Part shown: positions 55,161 to 63,893 of the stretch, one piece after another
Layout of the letters: the number at the start of each line of letters is the position of its first letter
Numbering within the stretch: the first letter of the stretch is position 1
DNA from: JBFMFR01 sp040752025
GTDB lineage: Bacteria; Chloroflexota; Anaerolineae; Anaerolineales; UBA4823
DNA length: 64,000 bases
Reading direction: 5' to 3'
NCBI GenBank assembly: GCA_040752025.1
Contig: JBFMFR010000031.1
Span: 18,786-82,785, forward strand
The notes under the pieces: model-generated
Told to the model about the DNA's origin: nothing
What the model saw: the letters and a program-made list of their open reading frames with translations, nothing else
The model's database searches: none
Translations under genes and position numbers: made by a program

Positions 55161-57167
55161 ATGATCCCAGAATTGACCGAAGTCCTCACCCGCACTCCGG
55201 CCTACCCGGAGATCGAAACCAGCTTGCAAACGCAAACAGCCGTGGCCACGGCCATACGCCGGACGCAAAACTACCTGCTGCGAGCCCAGCATCCAGATGG
55301 CTACTGGGTGGGCAAGCTGGAAGCCGACGCCAGCGTCCCGGCCGGCTACATCCCCCTGATGCACTTCATGTACGGCAAGATCGACCCGCTGCGGCGCGAT
55401 AAAGTCGTCAACAAAGTGCGCCGCCTGCAGAACGCCGACGGCTCGTGGAGCGCTTTCCACGCCGGCCCAGGCGACCTGAGCGTCAGCATCCAGGTTTATT
55501 TTGCCTTGAAGCTGGGCGGCATCTCCGCCGACCAGCCTTTCATGCAGCGCGCCCGCGCCTTCATCCTGGCCCAGGGCGGCATCGATGAGGCCAACGTGAT
55601 CACCCAGGTCTGGCTGGCGCTCTTCGGCCAATTCGATTGGGAGGCCACGCCCTCCATCCCGCCCGAAATCATCCTGCTGCCCAACTGGTTCTATTTCAAC
55701 ATCTACGAACTGGCCAGTTGGTCGCGCGCCACCATCATGGCCCTGGCGGTGATCCTGACCTGCAAGCCGGTCGTGCCCGTGCCCGCCAGCGCCGGCCTGG
55801 CCGAGCTGTACGTGCAGCCGGGCCAGCGCCAAACCCGCCCCGCTTTGCGCTCCGACAGCCCCGGATGGGGGCGCTTCTTCCTGTTCGTCGACCACCTTTT
55901 CAAAGTTTGGGAGCGCCTGCCCTTCCAGCCAGGGCGCGAGCGGGCCCTGCGCCGGGTAGAGCAGTGGATCCTCGACCACCAGGAAGCGGACGGTGGTTGG
56001 GGCGGCATCATGCTGCCGTGGATCTATTCGCTGGTCGCCCTCAGGGGCCTCGGCTATACGCAGGATCACCCGGCCATCGCCCGTGGCATGGCCGGCATCC
56101 AGGATTTCATCCTCGAAGACGAGACCACCCTGACCTTGCAGCCGGCCGTCTCGCCCGTGTGGGACACTGCCTGGGCGACCGTCGCCTTGGGCGAATCCTT
56201 CGCCCTGGGCGAATCCGGCCTATCCCCGGAGCACCCCGCCCTGCGCCAGGCGGCGCGCTGGCTGCTGAGCCAGGAGATCCAGCACGCCGGCGACTGGCGC
56301 ATCAAGAACCCGCACACCCCGCCGGGCTGCTGGGCCTTCGAATTCATCAACCAGTGGTACCCCGACCTGGACGACACCTCCCTGGTGCCGCGCGCCCTGC
56401 GCCTGGCGCGGCTTTCCGAGCGCGCCGAAGCCGGCAAAGCCGCCGCCATCCAGCGCGCCCTGCGCTGGATCCTGGATATGCAGTCCAAAGATGGCGGCTG
56501 GGCGGCCTTCGACCGCGACAACAACAAAAGCCTGCTCACCCACGTGCCTTTTGCCGATTTCATCTCGCCCCTCGACCCCACCTGCGCCGACGTCACCGCC
56601 CACGTGCTCGAATTGTTGAGCGACCTCCAACCCGGGAACCCGGCTGTGGAGCGCGGCATTGCTTACCTGCAAGCCACGCAGGAGCCGGATGGGGCCTGGT
56701 ACGGGCGCTGGGGAGTCAACTACCTGTACGGCACCAGCATGGCCCTGGCAGGGTTGGCAGCCGTTGGCCTGCTCCCCGAGCAGGAGTGCATGCGCCGGGG
56801 AGCGGCCTGGCTGCTCTCACGCCAGAACCAGGATGGCGGTTGGGGCGAAACCTGCCAGACCTACGCCGACCCCAGCCGGCGCGGGCGCGGCCCCAGCACC
56901 GCCTCCCAGACCGCCTGGGCCCTTATCGGCCTGATCGCCGCCGGCCAGGCCGGACACCCGGCAGCCGCCAGGGGCATCCAATACCTGCTGGATACCCAGC
57001 AAGCCGGCGGCGACTGGAGCGAAGTCCTGTTCACCGGAACGGGCTTCCCCAGGGTTTTCTACCTGCATTACGATCTTTACCGGGTATACTTCCCCCTGCT
57101 TGCCCTGACCCGCTATCAATCCAATTTTGAGAATATTGGTTCGTTTGTTGAAAGGAGTATGCAATGA
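55161..57167 (+). CDS. shc: Squalene-hopene cyclase
   Basis: 668 residues from ATG 55161 (GGAG 9 nt upstream; ATG 55146 is an alternative). The catalytic acid motif is present as DLDDTS (about 402-407; DXDDTA in most cyclases). QW motifs repeat through both barrels: QNADGSW, QEADGGWGG, QSKDGGWAAF, QEPDGAWYGRWG, QNQDGGWGE. It cyclises squalene to hopene at the membrane surface. Its stop overlaps the next start (ATGA). Confidence 0.95.
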   Translation: MIPELTEVLTRTPAYPEIETSLQTQTAVATAIRRTQNYLLRAQHPDGYWVGKLEADASVPAGYIPLMHFMYGKIDPLRRDKVVNKVRRLQNADGSWSAFHAGPGDLSVSIQVYFALKLGGISADQPFMQRARAFILAQGGIDEANVITQVWLALFGQFDWEATPSIPPEIILLPNWFYFNIYELASWSRATIMALAVILTCKPVVPVPASAGLAELYVQPGQRQTRPALRSDSPGWGRFFLFVDHLFKVWERLPFQPGRERALRRVEQWILDHQEADGGWGGIMLPWIYSLVALRGLGYTQDHPAIARGMAGIQDFILEDETTLTLQPAVSPVWDTAWATVALGESFALGESGLSPEHPALRQAARWLLSQEIQHAGDWRIKNPHTPPGCWAFEFINQWYPDLDDTSLVPRALRLARLSERAEAGKAAAIQRALRWILDMQSKDGGWAAFDRDNNKSLLTHVPFADFISPLDPTCADVTAHVLELLSDLQPGNPAVERGIAYLQATQEPDGAWYGRWGVNYLYGTSMALAGLAAVGLLPEQECMRRGAAWLLSRQNQDGGWGETCQTYADPSRRGRGPSTASQTAWALIGLIAAGQAGHPAAARGIQYLLDTQQAGGDWSEVLFTGTGFPRVFYLHYDLYRVYFPLLALTRYQSNFENIGSFVERSMQ

Positions 57168-58039
57168 ACACTCTGCACGATGTTCAGGTTCAACCCAAGA
57201 TGGCTTTACCGGTGCAATCGGCCCCCGCTGGCAAGCCAGCCACCCGCCAGGATGCGCTGCAGGTCCTGGCCGAGACCAGCCGCACATTCTTCATCCCCAT
57301 CAGCCGCCTGCCCCCTGGCCTGCTGGAAGCGGTCGGCTCCGGCTACCTGTGCCTGCGAGCCATCGACGAGATCGAAGACCACCCTGGCCTGGAACCCGAC
57401 CTCAAAGAGAGCCTGCTGCGCAGCATCAGCCGCGCCTTGCAGTCCGCCGCCGACGACTGGAGCGGGGACGAACTGGAAAGCACCCTGAACGCTTACGCCG
57501 GCCGGCTGCCCGAAGTGACCCTGCGCCTGTGCGATTGGGTGCGCCTGGCGCCCAAGAGCATCATGCCGCGCGTGTGGGACGCCACCGCCGCCATGGCCGA
57601 CCGCATGGCCGACTGGGTGGCCTGCAACTGGCAGGTGCGCACCCTGACTGACCTGGACCGCTACACCTTCGGCGTGGCCGGCACGGTCGGGCTGATGCTC
57701 TCGGATATGTGGTCGTGGTTCGACGGCACCCCCACCGACCGCATGCTGGCCATCGGCTTCGGGCGCGGCCTGCAAGCCGTCAACATCCTGCGCAACCGGG
57801 CCGATGACCTGTCGCGCGGCGTCGACTTTTACCCCTGCGACTGGCAGGAAGCCGAAATGCAGGCTTACGCCCGCCGCAACCTGGCCGCCGCCGACGCCTA
57901 CCTGGACTCTCTACCCCCTGGCCCGGCGCGTGAATTCTGCCGCATCCCCCTCGTGCTGGCCCACGCCACGCTCGACGCCCTGGAGCAGGGCAAGAGCAAG
58001 CTCAGCCGCAGCGAAGTGCTCGAGCTGGTCGGCGCATAA
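57164..58039 (+). CDS. Squalene/phytoene synthase family protein
   Basis: 291 residues. First Asp-rich motif RAIDEIED (about 65-72) and the second region VNILRNRADDLSRG; the usual RD at the start of that second motif is RN. VAGTVGLMLSD is also typical. Only one such gene lies in this cluster, so it either makes squalene alone or works with distant HpnC/HpnD/HpnE proteins. Translationally coupled to shc. Confidence 0.88.
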   Translation: MNTLHDVQVQPKMALPVQSAPAGKPATRQDALQVLAETSRTFFIPISRLPPGLLEAVGSGYLCLRAIDEIEDHPGLEPDLKESLLRSISRALQSAADDWSGDELESTLNAYAGRLPEVTLRLCDWVRLAPKSIMPRVWDATAAMADRMADWVACNWQVRTLTDLDRYTFGVAGTVGLMLSDMWSWFDGTPTDRMLAIGFGRGLQAVNILRNRADDLSRGVDFYPCDWQEAEMQAYARRNLAAADAYLDSLPPGPAREFCRIPLVLAHATLDALEQGKSKLSRSEVLELVGA

Positions 58040-58065
58040 AGAAGCACCGCTTATAGGAGACTGAC

Positions 58066-59136
58066 ATGAAAACCATCTCGTTGGAAATTGGCCTGCGTAT
58101 GATCGGGCACGTATGGAAGAACCGCCTGGCCGGGCGGGAGCGCTACCCCATCGTCACCATGCTCGAGCCCCTGGAAACCTGCAACCTGACCTGCAAAGGC
58201 TGCGGGCGCATCCGCGAATACCGCGAAAGCGTCATCGCCAAGAAGATGATGCTCTCGGTGGAGAAGTGCTTAGAGGTCGTCGCCGAAGCTGATTCGCCCG
58301 TGGTCTCCATCGCCGGCGGCGAGCCGCTGATTCACCCCCAGATCGACGAAATCGTTTCCGGCATCCTGGCCCAGGGCCGCTTCGTCTTCCTGTGCACCAA
58401 CGGCCTGCTGATGGAGCGCGCCATGCAGAAGATCAAGCCCCACCGGCGCTTCTCCTGGGTGGTGCACCTGGACGGCATGGCCAAAGTCCACGACTACTGG
58501 GTGGAGCGCAGCGGCACCTTCGACAAGGCCCTGTCGGCCCTCAAGCTGGCCCTGGAGCGCGGCTACCGCGTGTGCACCAACACGACCCTCTTCAAGGACA
58601 GCGATATCAACGACCTGCACGGCCTGTTCCGCCAACTGACCGACCTGGGCGTGGAAGGCATGATGATCTCGGCCGGCTACCCCTACCAGACCATTCCCGA
58701 CCAGGATATCTTCATCGAGCGCGAGCGCTCAATGGAGGCCTTCCGCCAGGCGCTCGACCCCAGCCAGGGCTTCAGCTTCTACAACAACCCGCTCTACCTG
58801 GAGTTCTTGCGCGGCGAGCGCGACGTCCCCTGCCGGGCCTGGACCAACCCCACCTACACCCCCCTGGGCTGGCGCAAGCCCTGCTACCTGATCGCCGACG
58901 AGCACACCGACAGCCTGCCTGAATTGATGGAACCCTCCCTGTGGAGCCAATACGGCGTCGGCAAAGACCCGCGCTGCGCTTCCTGCACCATGCACAGCGG
59001 TTACGAAGCCGGCATGATCCAGGAAGCCTTCAGCTCGCCAAGCGGCTTCGCCCGGCTGCTGGGCGCTTTCACCCGCTGGAACCGGAAAGGCCAGCCGCGC
59101 CAGGCCGCCCCTGAGCAAGAGCCCAAGCCGATCTAA
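58066..59136 (+). CDS. hpnH: Adenosyl-hopene transferase HpnH, radical SAM
   Basis: 356 residues behind ATAGGAGA. CNLTCKGC (Cys 39, 43, 46) binds the [4Fe-4S] cluster. IAGGEPLIHPQ, LCTNGLL and the C-terminal CYLIADEH and CASCTMHSGYEA blocks match HpnH. It adds the 5'-deoxyadenosyl group to hopene, the first step of hopanoid side-chain extension, feeding HpnG. Confidence 0.94.
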   Translation: MKTISLEIGLRMIGHVWKNRLAGRERYPIVTMLEPLETCNLTCKGCGRIREYRESVIAKKMMLSVEKCLEVVAEADSPVVSIAGGEPLIHPQIDEIVSGILAQGRFVFLCTNGLLMERAMQKIKPHRRFSWVVHLDGMAKVHDYWVERSGTFDKALSALKLALERGYRVCTNTTLFKDSDINDLHGLFRQLTDLGVEGMMISAGYPYQTIPDQDIFIERERSMEAFRQALDPSQGFSFYNNPLYLEFLRGERDVPCRAWTNPTYTPLGWRKPCYLIADEHTDSLPELMEPSLWSQYGVGKDPRCASCTMHSGYEAGMIQEAFSSPSGFARLLGAFTRWNRKGQPRQAAPEQEPKPI

Positions 59137-59149
59137 GAAGCGCCCGCCG

Positions 59150-59551
59150 CTACGGCAGCACTTCGACGCGCACCTGCACCGGGCCGCCCTTGTTGGCCCC
59201 GTCCATCACCGAGAGCTGGTACTCCCCGCCCTGCTTCACGTCCAGGTCGGCTGAGTTCTGCCCGTTTTGCGCCTTTTCCAGGGGCGGGGTGTACTGCTCA
59301 TCGCCGTTCGGGTATTTCAAATAACCGTAGGGCTGCACGTCCGGGTCGTTGCACTTAAAAGTGATGCGCAGGCGCTGCCCGGCCTGGGCGGTGAAATACA
59401 GATCCGCCGAGCCGCCCCCCGCCCCCACCGTCACCACCTTGTCCGCCAGCACCCCGCTGCTGGGGGCGGCGTTGCGGGCTCCGCAAGCCAGCGCCGCCAG
59501 CGCCAGGCTCAAGCTCACCATCGCCAACACCAGGATCAGTTTTCTTTTCAT
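59150..59551 (-). CDS. Small lipoprotein with beta-sandwich domain
   Basis: 133 residues. The lipobox is LAALAC (Cys about 23). The mature part (VTVGAGGGSADLYFTAQAGQ, LRITFKCNDPDVQPYGYLKY, GEYQLSVMDG) has the look of the PPC-type beta-sandwich that accompanies secreted enzymes. It converges on hpnH with a 13-nt gap. Role unknown. Confidence 0.8.
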   Translation of the reverse strand: MKRKLILVLAMVSLSLALAALACGARNAAPSSGVLADKVVTVGAGGGSADLYFTAQAGQRLRITFKCNDPDVQPYGYLKYPNGDEQYTPPLEKAQNGQNSADLDVKQGGEYQLSVMDGANKGGPVQVRVEVLP

Positions 59552-59823
59552 TGTGGCCTCCTCACTACTCGGGAAAACTCAAGGGTTCCCGTCCCTACCA
59601 GGCAAGACGGTCTCACGCCTCCCTCCAGGTGAATTTTACCAAACTTACCTTGCAAATACGTGTTACTTCACGCAGCAAGCCGCCCGGCTGCTGTCTGGCG
59701 CTGCATGGTCGTGATTTCACTCCTTGGATTGAAACCAAGTTTTGTTATAATAGCCAGATCGAACCGGTCACCGTCCCAGCACAGCGTATTTTCGTGAGAA
59801 AGGAGACTCCCATTGGGTTAGAA

Positions 59824-61311
59824 ATGCAAAAGAACGAACTGCGCAAAGCACAGCCTGCCTCCCCATCAGAAAAATACGCTGACCTGTACAACGCTGCACC
59901 CGTGGCTTACTTCACACTCGACGAACAAGACCTCATCCTGGATCATAACCCGGCCGGCGCCAGATTGCTCGGGTGTGAAGGCGAAAACCTTCTCGACCAC
60001 CCCATCACCCCTCACATTGCGCCCAAATCGCGGCCAACTTTCCTGCAGCACCGCCAACTCACCCTGGAAACCCGCAGGCCGCAGACCTGCGAGCTCAGGC
60101 TGCGCCGGCGCGGCCGCGCCCCGATCTACGTCCAGGTGCACAGCGCAGCCTTGCAGACCGGTCCCGGCGAAACCCGGCGCTGGCGCTCGGTCATGATCGA
60201 TATCACCGAACGCATTCACACCGAAAACATCCTGAGAGCACGCCTGCGCATCACCGAGTTCGCCGCGAAACATTCCCTCGGCGAACTGCTCCAAAACGCC
60301 CTGGACGAGCTGTGCGCCCTCACCGACAGCCCGATCGGCTTCTTCCATTACCTCGAAGCCGACCAGTGCACGCTCTCACTGCAAGCCTGGTCGACCTACA
60401 CCCTGAAAGAAATGTGCAACGCAGAAGGCCAGGGCCAGCACTACGATGTCGACCAGGCGGGCGTGTGGGTTGACTGCATCCGCGAGCGCCGCCCGGTGAT
60501 CCACAACGACTATGCCAGCCTGTCGCACCGCAAGGGCCTGCCCGAGGGGCACGCGCCGGTGAACCGCGAGATGGTTTTCCCGATCGTGCGCGGCGAAAAG
60601 ATCGTAGCCATTATCGGCGTGGGCAACAAACCGGACGATTATACGCAAGACGATATCGCTTACGCCTCGCGCCTCACCGACCTGATCTGGGACATCACCG
60701 AGCGCAAACGGGCGGAGGACGCCCTGCAGCAGGCCAACGAGCGTTTGCAGAATCGCCTGGCGCAAATCCAGGCGCTGCAGGAGCAGCTCCAGGAGCAAGC
60801 CGTTCGTGATTACCTGACCGGCCTGTTCAACCGCCGCTATCTGCAAGAGACCCTGGAGTGCGAAGCGGCGCGCGCCCTGCGCGCCGGGGAGCCGCTCGGC
60901 ATCCTCATCATGGACACCGATTACTTCAAGGACATCAACGACACCTACGGCCATAACGCCGGGGACCAGGCCTTGCAAGCCATCGGGCGACTGATCAAAG
61001 CCAACATCCGCGCAGGGGATATCCCCTGCCGCTACGGGGGCGAAGAATTCGTCGTGGTCATGCCCGGCGCTTCCCTGGGAACCGCCCAGCAGCGCGCCGA
61101 CTTCCTGCTCGCCAGCATCCGCGAGCTGCGCATCCCCGTCGACGGCCGGCAGGTGCAGCTCACCGCCTCCATCGGCGTGGCCGCCTTCCCGCAGCACGGG
61201 GCCAAAGGCGAGGACGTGCTCATCCGCGCCGACCGGGCGCTGTACCAGGCGAAGGAGAACGGGCGCAACCAGGTGGTGGTGTACCGGGGGGATGGAGCAA
61301 AAGATGAATGA
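59824..61311 (+). CDS. PAS-GAF-GGDEF diguanylate cyclase
   Basis: 495 residues from ATG 59824. AAAGGAG lies 18 nt upstream, which is far; an in-frame ATT at 59812 has ideal spacing and could be the true start. PAS (about 20-130), GAF (about 140-290, SPIGFFHYLEADQCTLSLQA), coiled coil, GGDEF with intact RYGGEEF and upstream RAGD as an I-site. No membrane helix: a soluble cyclic di-GMP synthase. TATAAT at 59746 is a likely -10. Confidence 0.9.
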   Translation: MQKNELRKAQPASPSEKYADLYNAAPVAYFTLDEQDLILDHNPAGARLLGCEGENLLDHPITPHIAPKSRPTFLQHRQLTLETRRPQTCELRLRRRGRAPIYVQVHSAALQTGPGETRRWRSVMIDITERIHTENILRARLRITEFAAKHSLGELLQNALDELCALTDSPIGFFHYLEADQCTLSLQAWSTYTLKEMCNAEGQGQHYDVDQAGVWVDCIRERRPVIHNDYASLSHRKGLPEGHAPVNREMVFPIVRGEKIVAIIGVGNKPDDYTQDDIAYASRLTDLIWDITERKRAEDALQQANERLQNRLAQIQALQEQLQEQAVRDYLTGLFNRRYLQETLECEAARALRAGEPLGILIMDTDYFKDINDTYGHNAGDQALQAIGRLIKANIRAGDIPCRYGGEEFVVVMPGASLGTAQQRADFLLASIRELRIPVDGRQVQLTASIGVAAFPQHGAKGEDVLIRADRALYQAKENGRNQVVVYRGDGAKDE

Positions 61312-61504
61312 GACTGTAGCTACAGCAGACGTTTTCTGGGCAGCATTCAAGGCGCTTCCCAAGATGGAACAGCAAGCAGTGCTGAGACGGTTGCTGAAAG
61401 ATGAACACTTGCGTCACGATTTAATGGATCTGGCTCTGATTGAGGAGCGCAGGGACGAACCTGCTCGGCCGCTACAATCCATCCTAGGTGATATCAACCA
61501 ATAA
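61304..61504 (+). CDS. Putative antitoxin of a RelE/ParE-type pair
   Basis: 66 residues from ATG 61304 (ATG 61292 would add four). Helical and acidic; VFWAAFKALPKMEQQAVLRR then LLKDEHLRHDLMDLALIEER resembles small antitoxins found before RelE-type genes. Its start overlaps the end of the GGDEF gene, and the broken toxin begins 4 nt after its stop. Confidence 0.65.
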   Translation: MNETVATADVFWAAFKALPKMEQQAVLRRLLKDEHLRHDLMDLALIEERRDEPARPLQSILGDINQ

Positions 61505-61507
61505 TAA

Positions 61508-61762
61508 ATGGCATTCCAGGTTCTGCTCAAACGCTCGGCCGAGAAGGAGCTAATTGGGCTCCCGAAAGAAATGCAACAGCGCATTGCCAAGCGATTGTTG
61601 GCATTGGAGAGCGATCCCCGACCAGCAGGGGTCAGAAAACTGTAAGGGGAGGAGGCTTTCCGGCTGCGTGTTGGGGATTATCGTGTGCTCTACACAATCG
61701 ATGATTCGGAAAAAATTGTAATGATCTACGCGATTGGCCATCGGCGAGAGGTATATCGCTAG
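61508..61762 (+). pseudogene. RelE/ParE-type toxin inactivated by in-frame TAA
   Basis: The frame from ATG 61508 reads MAFQVLLKRSAEKELIGLPK ... VRKL, then TAA (61643-61645), then GEEAFRLRVGDYRVLYTIDD ... HRREVYR to 61762. The pieces together make one complete RelE-family toxin of 84 codons. An AAA or CAA codon at the stop would restore it. The C-terminal half, with the conserved R.R.GDYR.LY core, would not be made. Confidence 0.85.
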
Positions 61763-61775
61763 AAGATGCGACCTC

Positions 61776-62633
61776 TTACCCTACCTGGATGCCTACCCGT
61801 TCCAGCAAACCACGGCATAATTTAGCCGGGTATTTGATTGGCGGCTTATCCGGGCGGTGCGAGTCGGAGCCGGCGCTGGTCAGCAAGTGATGGCGTTGGG
61901 CGTATTCCAGATACATGTCTTTTTTGGCGGGCGTGTGCAAGGGATGGTAGACCTCCAGGCCATCCACCGGGGCCTCCCGGCGGAATTCGTCCAGCAGCGG
62001 AACGTCGAAGGTCACAAAGCCATCTTCGTGACCCGGATGGGCGAGCAGACAGACGCACCCACTGCGGTGAGCGGCTTCCACCACCGCCGCCGGCGCGTTG
62101 GTCGCGAAGGTGATGCCTGACTCCCGCAGGGCCTGCCGCACCGCAGGCTCGCCAAGATCATAACCGTGTTCTTCCACGCAGGCGACGATGGCGTGCAGTT
62201 GCTCGGCGCTGGGTTTGGCTAAGAGGGCCGGCAAGGCCTCGGGGGGAAGAGCCAGCCCCTGCTGCAGCAAGTACGCAAAAACTTCCCGGGTATTCTCCTG
62301 CTGGCGCCGCAGCAGGTCCTGGGTCAGTTCGCTCAAGGCGTTGTGTTCGGGATCGAACCCGTAGCAGAGCAGATCGACCAGCTCGCCCTTCCAGGTGGTG
62401 GTCATTTCAGCACCGACGAGCACCGGCAGGCGCTTTTCCAACGCCAGTTTTTGAATAGCAACGACCGTATCCGTGCGGTCATGGTCGGTGATCGCCGCCA
62501 GAGCGAACTTCTCGCCGAGCAAATGGTCGAGCAAAAGCTCCGGCGTCCAGCGCCCATCACTGTAAACGGTATGCAGGTGGAGATCGACAGCCGCATCGGC
62601 GGCAAGATGGAGACCAGTTGTGGATAGGTTCAT
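61776..62633 (-). CDS. PHP-domain phosphoesterase
   Basis: 285 residues from ATG 62633. DLHLHTVYSDG (17-27) and AITDHDRTD give the metal ligands of the PHP fold; HPGHEDGF and SAGSDSHRPDKPP complete the site. It resembles the RNase AM/YciV group, which removes phosphate from 3',5'-bisphosphate nucleotides or RNA ends. TATAAT is 6 nt upstream of the ATG, so the message may be leaderless. Confidence 0.88.
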   Translation of the reverse strand: MNLSTTGLHLAADAAVDLHLHTVYSDGRWTPELLLDHLLGEKFALAAITDHDRTDTVVAIQKLALEKRLPVLVGAEMTTTWKGELVDLLCYGFDPEHNALSELTQDLLRRQQENTREVFAYLLQQGLALPPEALPALLAKPSAEQLHAIVACVEEHGYDLGEPAVRQALRESGITFATNAPAAVVEAAHRSGCVCLLAHPGHEDGFVTFDVPLLDEFRREAPVDGLEVYHPLHTPAKKDMYLEYAQRHHLLTSAGSDSHRPDKPPIKYPAKLCRGLLERVGIQVG

Positions 62634-62645
62634 GGCACGATTATA
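62634..62645 (-). promoter_or_regulatory. -10 element abutting the PHP gene start
   Basis: On the minus strand TATAAT (62645-62640), CGTGCC, ATG. AGGAGG stands just before the -10 element and would not be in such a transcript. Confidence 0.5.
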
Positions 62646-62683
62646 CCTCCTGGCATAATCAAGGTCACAATTGTTTGTGGATA

Positions 62684-62712
62684 TTGACAATTCCAAATTT
62701 AGATTCTATAAT
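62684..62712 (+). promoter_or_regulatory. Consensus promoter of the protease gene
   Basis: TTGACA (62684-62689), 17 nt, TATAAT (62707-62712) match the sigma-70 consensus exactly. GGGAGG follows at 62757 for the start at 62770. Confidence 0.8.
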
Positions 62713-62769
62713 GCAATTACTCAGACACTAGCAAATTATGGAAGACAAGCTTTTTAGGGAGGTAGTAAG

Positions 62770-63893
62770 ATGAAAAAGTTGGTACGCATTACCTAATTTT
62801 AGTGGTTGCATTTGGTGCTTTCACAATGATATTTTCCCCTGTAGATCCAAGATTTGAATTCTTTTCAGATGTTAGGGTCGCCTATTCAGCATATCCATCG
62901 CCCGAAACGCTGAATAACTTTGGACCATACCCGGCTCCGGGCTCTCAACCGTCTTCAGTGGTGAGTACTGTTGAAAACGGCAATGTATTGGAAGAAAGCA
63001 ATGCTTTATTAGTCGATGCAAAAATGTACGCTTCCATGAATAATGTTAGCGTTGATGAAGCTCTTCGACGACTGAAATTACAAGATAAAATTGGGGATTT
63101 AAATGCTCAATTGATCGACAATGAAAAAGATACCTTTGCTGGTCTATGGATTGAACATCAGCCTGACTACCGGGTAGTTGTGCGCCTCACACAAGCAGCA
63201 GAATCTATTGTTCTGTCTTATATAGCTGACAGTACATTAGCAAATATAATTGACTTGTCGCCTGCAGAAACAAATCTCCAAGAACTTGAGGAAAGCCAAA
63301 CGCAAATTACACAAATCTGCAATAAATTGGGGATTATTTGTAACTCCTCAATAAACATAAAAGAAAACCTCGTGGAACTATTTGTAACTGACTCAACCTA
63401 TTTGGAAACAACTCTACAGACCACCCAAACTCAATTGCCTTCAAATGTCAAAGTGATGGAAGTCAGTGAATTGCCCAAAGAGGTACAAGATATTTATGGA
63501 GGGGTTACCTTAGATTTGACCCCAGGTATTCCATGGTGTACAGCCGGGTTTTCTGTAATAGATTCGAACGGTGCAAAGGGCATCACTACCGCGGGTCATT
63601 GCGAAAACAATTTGTACTACGATGGAACACTTGTGCCTTTTATGGCCGGAACTCCAGGTGGAGATTTGGATATACAATGGCATAGAGGTGATCAAGCTTT
63701 TGTTGTAAAAAATTGGATCTTTGATGGCAATTACGGTCGTAGTATTTTAGGTCAAAAGTTCAGAGAAAATCAAGTTGTTGGATTCTTCGTATGCAAATAC
63801 GGAATGACAACTGGCCCAGCATGTGCCACTATTGGTTCTACGACTGTAAATGGCGTGAATGTTCGCGTAGATTATACTCTATCTATGGGTTAG
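62770..63893 (+). pseudogene. Secreted S1-family serine protease gene: frameshifted signal peptide, missing catalytic serine
   Basis: ATG 62770 (MKKLVRIT) hits TAA after eight codons, but the next frame continues LILVVAFGAFTMIFSPVDP, completing a signal peptide; one base seems lost near 62792. The long part has a pro-region (QLIDNEKDTFAGLWIEHQPD) and a chymotrypsin-like start of the streptogrisin/alpha-lytic type: GITTAGHC with His and GGDLDIQWH with Asp. It ends at VRVDYTLSMG, just before the expected GDSGG serine. The DNA is clearly AT-richer than its surroundings, suggesting transfer. An insertion sequence appears to begin right after the stop. Confidence 0.8.

Noticed and set aside
59722..59740. 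TTGGATTGAAACC resembles the end of the CRISPR repeat
   Set aside because: Only about 11 nt match, there is no second copy or spacer nearby, and chance is sufficient.
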